DNA of 64,000 bases from Anopheles merus (taxonomy: Eukaryota; Arthropoda; Insecta; Diptera; Culicidae), in the NCBI RefSeq assembly GCF_017562075.2, contig NC_054085.1:9270259-9334258 (forward strand). The letters are read 5' to 3'. The translations under genes were made by a program, and so were the position numbers. The notes under the pieces are model-generated. The model made no database searches. It saw nothing but the letters and a program-made list of their open reading frames with translations, and was not told the DNA's origin. Of the stretch, positions 46,401 through 57,400 are shown in pieces. How positions within the stretch are numbered: the first letter of the stretch is position 1; the number at the start of each line of letters is the position of its first letter.

Positions 46401-49400
46401 AATGTTCTCTTGGTCACAGCTTAAAAGCAGCCTCTACCTAACCTCAATACAGGAGCAGGTGAGCACTGAGTAGTACGGCTACAATCATTTCAATTCTCCC
46501 ACCCCATAACTGCACACTACAATCGTACTTAAATCAATTTTGTATGCAAATATTGTAGACTTGCAATCGATTTTCCGTTGTCGTCTGGGTTGTGGATCGT
46601 TTCCGTTGCCTTTTTTTTAGCCTTTGCGTGCTATTCTCAAATCATTTCTATTGCTCCACTAATCTTTGCTGGACTGGAATCGTTTCCCCGCAAATGCAAT
46701 TGCACTGACCGTACTGACCTGAGTGGGTCGCGTGGGCTGTAGCCGACACCGCCCTTCTCTATCCGCTTCACATTTGGTCCCATTTTCCACGTCGTACAAA
46801 ACGATGTGTCACCCGCAGGGCCCGTTTAAGGGCACCGCTTTTCATTCATTAATGTCCCACAGGGTACGGTACAACAGCAACAACAACAGCAAAACAGATG
46901 CAAGTTGCTTGTGAACCATTACATCCCATTAGGTAACACAATGTTCCGTTTCGATGTATCGGCCCCTAGGGGCGCCGGTAGTGTCCGAGTTGCACTTTTT
47001 TTTTGTTGTATTGCCAAAGGGATGGAACGCGCTTATGTAATCGAGGTTTCGGGTTAATGGGAGGGTTCCCACGTTCTCGATAAGTGCAACAAGCACACAC
47101 ACAACAAACACAATGGTCAGTTTACCCTATTCGCTAGGTGTTAGGTGTCACTTTGAGGGAGGCCGCCCGGGAACTAATTCGATCGGTGTTTATATCTTAA
47201 TTGCTGATCGGTGCGGTACGAAAGTCCTTGAGAGTTGTTTGCCAATAAAGAATGCATTGGAATGGCAATTTGCTAAACGGGTTGAAAATGGATTTAATTG
47301 TTTTTAATTTTCGTTCTATTAATTTGCAATCTTTTATATAACTTGCATACAAAATTTGTTTTTCATACAGATTACACAAAAGTCACAGCAAAAAAACGCA
47401 AAATTTTCTTCCTCCCAACACACTAAACTTTAAAATGATTTACAGCAAACAGTGAACTCGGCTCACCCTTGCTTGCTCACATTGAATTAGCAAAGCAATT
47501 TAAATTAACGCCCAAGAGCCGGGCAGAAGCGCCAACGCAAAACATCATTAGCATCCATTAGGGACGTCATCCGCATCCCGAGGGTCCGTGAGGGTCAAAA
47601 CGCAATTTTCGCTGAGTGGTATCCGATGCTCTGCTCGCCGTCAATCACCATCGGCAGACGAGATTGGCTTGGTTTGCAATTTTTGGAATGCACTTTTCTA
47701 TGGCAAACGTTCAATAGATGGTTGTGGTTTTTTACTTCTTGTTCTTTCGCCTTTATTATGTCTCGATTGGAGGTGTGCCTCTGCTGTTGCAGCAGCAGCT
47801 AATGCAAAAATGGTTGAGATCGATGCAGAGCAAAAGCAGATACACTGCTATGCAGTGCAGAGATGGCACAAACAGGGATGTGCTTCTGGCAAGATAAAGC
47901 ACAACAACCTCATTTTGGTGTTTTTGGCAAGCACAGAGCCAACCGTCTCGTTTGAGTCAAGGGAAATTCCAAAATGAAGAAAATGGGATGAAAAAGCATC
48001 ACACAACAAAAAACACACACACAAACACTTTATGTCTGGTTGGTTGATTAGCACTCCCGTCCCCCTCAAGACCCTTCATCCCTTTCGATCAATTTCCAAC
48101 AAAAGTTTGGAGTTTTTCTCCCAGAAAAAAAGAAGTATCTAGAACGGCATCTACTTACGCTGCTGGCACTGGGTGTTGGCCGATGGTACCGGACCTTCTT
48201 AAGGTAAACCGTGTAGATGGCGTTCTCCTCGCGTTCTTCGCCCCACAACCGCCAGGTGGGCTGCTGGAAAGAAATGGTTTTGGTTTTGGGAAGAGAAGCA
48301 GAAAGAAAAACAGTTTCCATTAAATCGGGGAGTCAGTTTTGTTGAAAACGATGGGAATGATATTTTGAAGAGCTGGATAATTGGAATTAAATGGTTAAGA
48401 ACCTACACCGCGTAGCATTTTTTGTGTATTAGATGAAGATGTTTTTTACCCATTCATTCCACCTTAGAAGATGAATCATCACCCTTTTGATGTAATTAAA
48501 GACACCAAGTTCAAGATCACAACCTTTTTTTTTTTTGCTCAATTAGAAGCATCTTTGCCATTGGCTGAGACAACGCTTTATACGTTAGCACGGACCAGCT
48601 CGCCGAGAGCTGTTAATTGGGATCTTTAAACAATGGTCTACGTGTCCGACAAGAGCACAGCGTGGTTCGCCTCTCGAACAGAGGGAAATACACAGTTCGC
48701 AGCCACATTAGACTCTTTTTTTTCTTTTTTGAATCACAATCCGTCACAGTACGTGGGCACACAAACGCTCATTTTGAATGAGGATGTCGCTGTCGCACCG
48801 TCCGCACTGATCCGTCCTCTCTGACAAGAAAATGAGCTAGAACTAGTTGTGAATTTTTATTGCCCTTAAAATAAAACCCTCCCTTCAATAGGAAAAATAA
48901 AACACGAACAATGAATAGATGCGCGCTAACGAAAAGAAAGGAAAAGCATTTCGGAGCTTTGAGAAAAAAACGGCTTTAGCTGACACAACTCGCCATCCGG
49001 AATCTACGCAGCTTGGGAGCACGCATTGTGCGCTGTACTGCGCGATGATGATTGCCGCAGCACCAGGCGGGCTCATGAATATGCGCCCGCGCGCGGTTTT
49101 AAAACTCACAACCGGCGACACCTTCTACCACGGAGGGGAGCCGCCATCTAGCAAGTCACACGCGTGTGTTTCTTCGTTTCACGCAAAAGCGATTTGCGTA
49201 CGCCCGGGCTACCTTCTTCAGGCACATTGATTGTTTCACAGAAAGGGGCACTTCTCGGCGGATGTTGTGCTCGGCGAACCGTGACGCTCGGGTTGAGGGA
49301 CGGGAGTCCAACCTTCGTAAACGTGTAATTTCTTCCAAAAGCAAGCAGGTCGCTCGAACCATTGCCAACGAAACGTCCACCCGAACAGGGGAAAATGGAG

Positions 49401-51488
49401 GACGAACGCGAAGGGACAGAGGCATACAATTCGTGCTGGAAGAATGAAAACCGTCTTTTCTAGCGACGGTTCATTGTGTGTGCAATGTTAGGGAGAATTA
49501 GCATCAGAAGAGGAGAAGTACAGGTTCCACCGCTGGGTCCTAACAAACGAGAAGGGAGCTAGTTTTTTTAGAGAGAGATCTTTTTATGCCAAAAACGAAA
49601 GAAAGGTCAAAGGTTACGGGGATAAGTTCTTGAAAGGATGTGAGGATTTAAGTGAGGACCATATTCTAAAGAAGTAATGGTCCGTAGAGGATGATGTACT
49701 TTCCATTTTTCCAAGGCCCTTAACAATCGACGGCGGTAAAAATGAATACTTGTGAGTCAGAATCACCATGAGAATGTAAACAAAGAGCTTCTGACAATCA
49801 ACCACAAGTTGAAACAGTCACTAATCCATCACTTATTGGTGCTAAACCTTACCGAGGAACTTACTCATCATAAACGATTATTTATTGACATTGCATTTTC
49901 TCTTTGTATATATGACACGAGCCACCGAACGATCTACAATTACATCGATCAGGCTACGTTTATGCAATATATTGCACACATTACATCACATACCATACCA
50001 GTAGAATGACACTTCAACGCACACAAAGCCACAAAGTACAACCGAATGCATTGAAAGGTGCTTTAACCCCATCGGCTATATCGTGCCTATGCTATTATAC
50101 AATTCGCACCAACGTATCGTACTACCACGTCTGTCTGGTTTGTCTGACTGCTTGGATCAAGCAAACAAAAACTCGACATCAACTGCGCCCGATAAGCGCG
50201 TTCTGTGCGGCAAGCTACAAAGTCTTTGCGCGTTAAGCAATCGTAGAAGAGTGGAATGCTAGTCGGAGCACCCTTTATTGCGATAGGCGACCCGTCCCAA
50301 ACGCGGTGAGCCACGGAGTTCCATTTGTTGTCACTAACTCACAAACACACACGCTAAATGTCCGGGGCAAAGGTTCTGCTTCCTGATGCTGGTGCCTGCG
50401 AGACTTCCAGTGTTGGATGATGGCGAGATAAAGCCGTTCCTAAACGGTTTGACCAGCCAGCTGGGTGTGAAGCTGCGGTTTATTTTTGGATTCAACCCCA
50501 AAAATGTTTGTTTTGTTTTTCAGTGTTGCGCGATAAGGGAAGTTCTTTGTTCTGAGGTGCCTTTTTTACGACCTAAGACGATGTTGATTTATTGTGTTAT
50601 GAGTTGTTTTATAGAGTTTAGCGTTTTATTTGTGGAACGATTATATTGGGAGTTTACGATCTGCACTTGAGACGGTCCGGTGGTTCATTCGGTAATAGAG
50701 CAGGCTTATACAATGCCGGATGAGATCGATTCTCGTCAGACCTGCCTCAAGGGCCATAAGCAACCGCCATAAGGCTACTGTGTAGGAGTCTCCCAATTTA
50801 TAAAAAGATGGATTTCTCACCTTTCCCCAATGGCTCTAGATATGAACACTACGTACAAGAGAATATTGCTTTGAAGATCTCTCTTCCAGAATATGCTCAG
50901 ATTCTTAACCTCTATTAATAAAAGTTGCGCACTCGGAGGATGATAGCCCTCTATTACGTCTTGACCAACTCATCCAGTTAATAGAATTAAGCCTTATCAA
51001 CTCCACCATCTCTTTCTCTCTCTGCATGCAATGAAACACTTCCCACATTGACCCCGCCAGCAGCTTGCCATCTGTATTACCTTGACATACCACTTGGTGG
51101 TGCGCTGACTCTGACCCTGCTGCTCCTTGCTGGCGGCGTATTTCCGCCCCATCAGTTTGCTGATCGTTCCCTTGCACGGACAGAAGCACCGCAGCGTCCC
51201 ACCGCCACCCAGCCCAACCGGCCGTCCTTCGTCCTTCCCGCCCGCCGTACCATCCTTGCACGTGCGCTGCGGATCAACGGCCGGCACTGGCTGATGACCA
51301 CCTGTAGTTGCTGCCTGTGCTGGTGCTGCACCAGCTGCTCCTCCTCCTCCCCCTCCTGTCGGTGAACTTCCATCGGAGTTGTTGCTGCTGTTGTTACTAT
51401 TGTTGCGAATCTGCTGCGTACATTTGTGGGCCAGCAGTTTCGTCTTTTCCGTAATGCTCTGGAGCGTTTCGTTACTTGGGCAAAACAT
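42814..51488 (-). CDS. Rgl: Ral guanine-nucleotide exchange factor, RalGDS/RGL family
   Basis: Cytoplasmic exchange factor expected to load GTP onto Ral downstream of Ras-type GTPases. Coding exons, in transcript order on the minus strand: 51488-51081, 48263-48159, 45238-44965, 44900-44774, 44691-44175, 44103-43502, 43420-42814. All have GT-AG borders and phases that join without a break, giving about 879 residues. Order: Asn/Ser/Gly-rich N-terminus with a CFCPCKG stretch (1-136); RGL-type WGEE..ENAIYTVYLKKVR segment (137-171); RasGEF_N (about 175-305); RasGEF/CDC25 domain (about 360-620) with FAEQLTRMDMELFK, IPYLGTFLTDLTMIH and GLINFDKRRKEFE; Ser-rich linker; RA domain (about 772-864) with VLYKSIMLANNERTPQVIRNA. 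The domain order and these motifs match animal RGL proteins. ATG 51488 is the first Met after an in-frame stop at 51539-51537; a further upstream exon cannot be excluded. Convergent with gene B. The GC-rich coding exons contrast with the AT-rich introns. Confidence 0.93.
43502..44691 (-). CDS. Rgl: Rgl RasGEF catalytic exons
   Basis: Two exons, 44691-44175 and 44103-43502, separated by a 71-nt intron with GTACGT donor and TTTAG acceptor, phase 0. Together they carry essentially the whole CDC25-homology domain. They encode the REM-proximal linker with Pro repeats, the FAEQLTRMDMELFKRL start of the domain, LLISTWIDIAQELRLLKNF, the SGLQSNAVYRLSKTW region, and the helical hairpin and catalytic core around YLGTFLTDLTM and INFDKRRKEFE. 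The exon then runs into a Pro/Gly/Ser-rich linker that starts after SCSLEPAPE. All landmark motifs are intact, so the domain looks catalytically competent. Confidence 0.92.
45401..45415 (+). repeat. GCATAC-N4-AGGCG motif in Rgl intron
   Basis: Reads GCATACATGTAGGCG, preceded by ATT. Confidence 0.55.
45465..45479 (-). repeat. GCATAC-N4-AGGCG motif in Rgl intron, inverted
   Basis: Minus strand reads GCATACCTGCAGGCG, preceded by TT and followed by TTTC. Confidence 0.55.
45795..45830. repeat. Two degenerate copies of the motif, head to head
   Basis: TCATACCTTCAGGCG on plus at 45795-45809 (one mismatch) and GCATGCATTTAGGCA on minus at 45830-45816 (two mismatches), separated by 6 nt. Confidence 0.4.
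48264..51080 (-). other. Rgl: Rgl first coding-region intron
   Basis: A 2.8-kb intron with a tRNA-like fragment at 50674-50742 and no supported exon. Confidence 0.7.
50674..50742 (+). mobile_element. tRNA-like fragment, probably SINE-derived
   Basis: GGTCCGGTGGTTCATTCGG resembles a Pol III A box. GATCGATTCTC about 40 nt later resembles a B box. Ends GTCAGACC, loosely pairing with the start. No proper anticodon arm or cloverleaf could be drawn, so a SINE head or decayed tRNA copy is more likely than a functional tRNA. Confidence 0.4.
51081..51488 (-). CDS. Rgl: Rgl first coding exon (low-complexity N-terminus)
   Basis: 136 codons starting at ATG 51488-51486 and ending phase 0 before GTAATA at 51080-51075. 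It encodes a SITEKTKLLAHKCTQQ helix-like start, then Asn/Ser and Gly/Ala homopolymer tracts probably made from slipping triplet repeats, then a basic segment ending KWYVK. The next exon continues with QPTWRLWGEE, which supports the splice. The frame upstream stays open only to a TGA at 51539-51537. The start is therefore probable, but an upstream exon with another start is possible. Confidence 0.8.
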
Positions 51489-54400
51489 TGGCGCACGACA
51501 TACCCTCTCACGGAAGCAGGCGCAAAAGCGATACGATCACTTAACCCCTCGCAGCCAAAACACACACACACACAAAACCCACACACGCGCGTGGACGCAC
51601 TTTTAACACACTTTTTTGATTGGACTGTTCCTGGCGCCGAGCGCCCTGCGATCACTTCGATTAAAAGTGTTTAAACTGTCGGGCAAATAAGCGGGTGGGT
51701 AGCTGCTGCTGCTGCTGCTGCTGCTGTTGCTAGAAAGAATATGGTTCAGAACCGTTGATCAGCTAAATTGATCACGAGAGCGAAGACGTTGGGGCTTTTA
51801 TTAAGCCATGTGTGCCAGAAATAGTTTCCTAAAACTCATTGTGGGCAATTGATTTAATTTCACCCAATTCGGGAGAGTTAAGAGTGATGAAATGTTCGAG
51901 CAGTTCTTAATTCACCATTCTCAACCCACTGAGCAAGCACTCAGACACTTGCCATTGTGAACAATGGACGTCACATACCTCGAACAATCGCGTCAGAAAC
52001 TAAACTCGTGCTTAGAAATAGGCACGAACCAAACCCACTACGCTGCTTCCTCACGGATCAATCGATAGAATATTCTCCGGAAGCACACACACACACACGT
52101 GTGTGTGTGTGCCACTGCCGTCACCGGCCTCTCAATCACAATGTGCTCGTTTGTGTAGCCGTAAACCACGTAAACCGAGAACTGCACAGCAACAACAACA
52201 TGAAACTCAACGCGTCACATCACTTGCAGGCGTGTAACTCTGCTGGTGCTCATATGTGGTGCTAATAGGTGCGGACTGTTAGCTCATGCTCGTGCCCAAA
52301 CTGTCCCCAAATGACGATGACTCAGTACGACCATCAAATTGTACCACCATTGCCCAACACGGCGAAACGGAGCTGCGGGATAATATTGCCTTAAGAGCCA
52401 CAAATTAACATTTATCGATCGATGGGAGGGCGACAATTGAGAAATTCTTATGAGTACTAGCACGCGACACTTTCTCCGTCGGGTTTTATGATGGAGTGTA
52501 ACGAAATGGGCCCATCCAGCGCTCTGGAACTTCTCAGCTCTCTGGCTGGTGTCGATGATGGCTTTCATAAATATTTAAATTTAATCCGGAAATAGATCGT
52601 CCCAACAGATTTCAACGCTAAATAGACCTCATTATGGGATGCTGGACTGGTGTTTGTTTACCGTTACCCTTATGCTTGCGCCCCTGACGAACACGAAACA
52701 CCCATCCAGTCATGGTTGAGGAAGTACAGATTTGGTACAAATTGTTTCAAAGATTTTAACTGCTACGGTTTCTATTTGCAAAAGTGGACCTGAAGTAAAA
52801 TATTAGAACTGGTCTTGCCGATGGTTCGGTACATTTAACCTCACTTCATCAAAGTGAGGTTGCACTGTATTTATATTCAAAACACAAATAAATCGACCAA
52901 CACCTCCGGACTGGATTGTTTGTTTACGGAGTAAACACAAATAGGAAGAAGTTAGGAAGGGTTTGGCTTTCTCCCGAAGTGTTTAGCCGCTTTGATCTGT
53001 AGTACCGTTTCATGGCAAAGGTTTTGCAAAACGACAATATGTAAAATTTTCAACCTAATTCTCCTCTGACAAACGTTTCAATACTTCAATGCTTTAATAT
53101 TAAATGCACTTGTGTGTTCCTGTATCATAATCACACACTAACACACTTTACTGCACGAACCTTTCGAGCCAGATGTTATCTCTTTCCCTACAGAAAAGGG
53201 CACAGGTTCACCAACAACACCTAAAAACAGTCGTTTGCCAAGCAAACGAACCGTCCCTCCCGGAGTCAAACATCACCGTACAGCGCGTCCTAGATTCGTA
53301 ATTAAATTTTTCAATATCCGCCACGGCATGGTTGTAACAGACAGAATGGCAAGTCCTCTTCTCACTACCATCGTCCCCTCCCCACCCCCTCCCTTCATAA
53401 CACCTAGCTGCATCAATATGGCGTTTCTGTTTATCTCACACTGAACACTGTTTACCGAAACGCATCGAGCACCGGCTTCTAACGGGCAGAGAAAAACACA
53501 TCCTTTCCCGTCGAACGGCAGCAACACGACTGACAACGACGGAACCAACCGGCACAGCAACACTGTTGCCGAGGTCTGCATACAGGCACAGACTTAGCTG
53601 GGAGTCGTTCAACCGTACGTCTGGTGCAAGGGCGATCCTTTGCAGGCAGCCGATGCATGTCAGGCAGGACCCACCGAGTGCACGGTGTGGAGTGGTCATT
53701 GTCGGAACGACGACAACAAGATCCACCACCTCCTCGGTACTGCTTTCTTTGTTAGAAAAAGGAAGGGAGTTGGGAGGGCGATATGGTAGTGGTGCAGTAA
53801 ACCGACGTGCTGCAATAACATGGCGTTATGCTGCACAGCCCGTCCACTGTACTGTGCCCAGACAGAGAAGATTTATGGTGTGCGGAAGTGAAGTTTGCCA
53901 AAACGGACCCCGTACTGTAAAAGCGGGGACTTGTACTGCCAGAGGGAATGGGTCTGGGCGGTCTGAGTTACCAAAGCAAATACCACCACTTGGCAGTTGG
54001 CAGTGCGTATGTTTATTTAATGGTTTAGAGTTTTTTGTTGTGGATGTTCTTGTTGTGTTTTGGCAAGTAAACGCTGGAGTTTGCCAATGGATGACATCTG
54101 CCGACATAATAATTCCTTCTGCTTATCTGCGGGTGCAGGGGTGATGTCTACTATGTCTGCCAGGCGAAGGTACATACATAATGTTGTTCGAAATAGAAAA
54201 TTTATAGAAATTTTGCTTTTGGCGATATCGTGGGGCCATTAAAGAGCAGGGTTTCTTGCCTTATGAGAATCATTTGGAAGTTATTCTCAGTGGAACATGA
54301 AAGATTTGCGCCATATCTAAAAAATCAAAACTAAAAATTTACCAATTCCAATACCAGGGCTGCAACTTGTAGTCATGAAAGTACTTTAAAACGTACTTAT

Positions 54401-57400
54401 GTTTTTTCACAAATGTGCATAACAAATAGAAAGAAAAACTTTACATAATACAGCATATTTCAATTGAAATATGCATTATATTGTCACCAAAAATCTTTTT
54501 CAATATTGAGCTTGAGCAGTTTGTTAAAAAAAGGTAAATTTTTAGTGCAGTATAGTGAGGTAAACAAGTAAATTATCGAGAATTGGGGCTTGTTTTTATT
54601 ATAAAAATAATTGAAAACCATGATTACTTGTATACGTATGGATGTCATTAAAAAATAAAATTTTATAGGTATAAAGTTTCTTATATACTTGTATTTTAGA
54701 TGTAAACGTTTATTTTTCACATAGCTTAATATGGATTTTTATCATTTTATGATAAAGATATGAAGATAACATACATTTATTTTTGAAAATAATGCCAATG
54801 GACAACAACATTGACACTATCTTCATGCAAATTGTCCTGTTTTGCAGATGTCAAGAATTTGGCGACTGTAAAAACATATATTTTTTATGTGTATGTAGCT
54901 TGGTAATCATTTAAAGCATCAATGACATATTAATTCAATAATTAAAACTTTTCTGAGCAATTCAAATTATTACTTTTTCACATTTTTATAAAATTATGGT
55001 TTTTAATGCAGGGGCGCTTTTTAAACATGACCTTTAAAACAAAAAGTCACAGCTACTTCCTATTACGACAAATTACATAATTTCTCGTATTTTATCGCAA
55101 GTTGACAGTCTGAACTAGTGACTTTTTTGGCCCTACTGTCCTACATAAACAAACTTGTTACAATCTTCAAGCAGTAGTATTTATCCTTTTTGTAAAAGCC
55201 CAACTACATTGTATGATAAATGTTATCTTCTGTCCACGAATTGTCATATGTGTGTAATCCACTTTCGTCCGATTAAAACTATTCCAAACAATACAGCGAC
55301 TACCAACCATCCCAGACGACGACTCTTCTGCTCCGGTTGCTTCACAACCACCCAAAAGCGGAACCATCCATTTTTCCACGTGACTTAACCCAACACAAAC
55401 ATCGAAACCGACAACAGCCGGGACCAGCGAGAGACGCACCCACAACCTCACGGGAACCTCACGCAAACGAAGAAACCTTCGCCCTCGCGGGTTAATCAGC
55501 CGTCAAAAGCGTCGTGCGAGCGCCGTGGGAGTAATCTGAGACGACGTTTCCAATCAGCACCTATTAGTGCGCTACCGCTAGTGGCCATCAAAGTGTTGCT
55601 TCCGCTTGCAAACACACGCACCCGACCTGTGTGTGCCCGAGTATGTGTCATGATTAATAATCGTGTTGCGTGCATGTGTGTGCTGTGGAACCGATGCAGC
55701 TCATATGCCGGGGCACGTTTCCCACTCGCTGCCAGGCGTTGGGCGGAAAATGTGGTCCATACGCGCCCGTAAGAACACTCAACCGTGGGCGTCCGTTTTC
55801 CCACGTGCCAAAACCGGCTTTCAGGTCGATATTTTTGGCAATCGGCCGCGCACATCGGTCGGGGGGTGTTTTTTCATCCTTTCCATCCCCGGTGTGCGCC
55901 CTTGTGAATCATTGATTCCCGAACGAACGAACGAACGCGATGATGCTCTATATATAGAGAGCGTCATTCCACCACTGCTGTTGGCCCTTCCCCTCGGGTA
56001 AATGCCCTCACACTTGGGACAGGAATGTGTTTGTGTGTAAACGATGAAAAATCGTATCGGGAAAAACGCATTCCAATTGTATGACGCTGCTGACGCTGGG
56101 GAAGGCAAACAAATCCAAAATCCCCCCCAACTTAGAACCGATCCGAAACGGTTCTCCGCGTGTGTGTAACAGTCGTTTGGAAGGGGGGTTTATACCAAAA
56201 GCGGTACAGCAATAACATCAAATCGAAACGGGCAAGGGAACGAATCGCAATCCGGCAGGCAACAAACGCTTCCCATAAAGAGCAATGTTGTTACCATCGC
56301 CCGTGTCTCATCTGTAACCGAAGTAGTGTTTGGGCCAGCATGTTAACTTGAACAACGCTCCGATGTAACTATGGTTTTGGTGGCAGTGCACCGTCTTTAC
56401 TCTTTGCTTTGAGAGCTGAAACTGCGGGTTCACCGTCTGACTGTTTGGGAAAGGCTCGCTAGAGGCGAAATACGGGCGCTAAAATGCAGACAGGAGGACG
56501 CACCGACGAAACATATGGCCCCCAGGCTATTAGCCCTAAAGTAGCAAGCCCCTTTTTGTTTGCTCCCTCTCAACCCAACCCAGCTCGACTAAAACAACGA
56601 CAACCAGTTTTGTTGTTGCCTACGTTGCCTCGCGAACCCTAAACCCTTTCCCTGTTTTGTTTGTTGTTTTGCTCCACGTGGTTCGGTGTCACGCACGAGT
56701 GACAACCGTCGTAGCGGATGTTCTTTGTTTCGACGTCAGTAGCACAGACTTTGGGTGTGTGTGTGTGTGCATGCAAAAACCCTCGTTTTTGTTTAGATGT
56801 CGAACGAACGTGAGTATGCTTCCTGGTGATGGGATAATTGCATTTCCAAGTAATCGTATTAGATCATTACTCCTTTTGCAGCGATACATCTTCGTGCGAT
56901 ACTCCTCAACGACCACTTCATTTTGGAAGACGCTCAATCTTCCTTTGACATTTATCTCTCTGTGCGCTCTGTGTCTTAGCAACTCGTTTGCAATAAAACT
57001 GGTTTTTTTAGGGAGATTCGAGTTGGAATTTGATGCTGAAATTCCCTCCTGCTTAAAAGTCCGGTTCGGCGATAATGCGCAAAACACTCCCCGTAAAACC
57101 CCCCCAGGGGGAGCCATTTGTTGTAGGGAGAAGCGAAAGTCAACCGACCGATTTCGGCTGCCTGAAAACAGGTTTGATTTTGCATATTGCCAACAGGTTG
57201 CCAAAAATAAAACGATGGCTCTCTGGATGGAGTTGCCATGCTGTTGCCATGGTGTTTCAGCTTCACCACTCAGTTTAATGAGTTAATTTATTGTTATTAT
57301 TTTACATATTATCTTAAAATGGGTAAAAGAAGTCGAGAAAAAGAGGAAATAAAACTTGAGATTCAACGTGAATTCTTGTCTTAATTTATCGTCTGGATTA

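Larger units (their letters stand above)
45239..48158 (-). other. Rgl: Rgl intron
   Basis: A 2.9-kb AT-rich intron between the RasGEF_N exon and the 105-nt exon. It carries four copies or variants of the GCATAC-N4-AGGCG motif at 45401-45830. No coding sequence supported. Confidence 0.8.

Noticed and set aside
51152..51655. 167-residue minus-strand frame overlapping Rgl exon 1
   Set aside because: Different frame from the KWYVK|QPTWRLWGEE reading that joins to the next Rgl exon; Gln/Glu-rich shadow of the Asn/Gly tract.
54290..55140. Possible large transposon with CAGGGC-like ends
   Set aside because: The two candidate ends do not pair beyond a few bases; only very AT-rich sequence in between.
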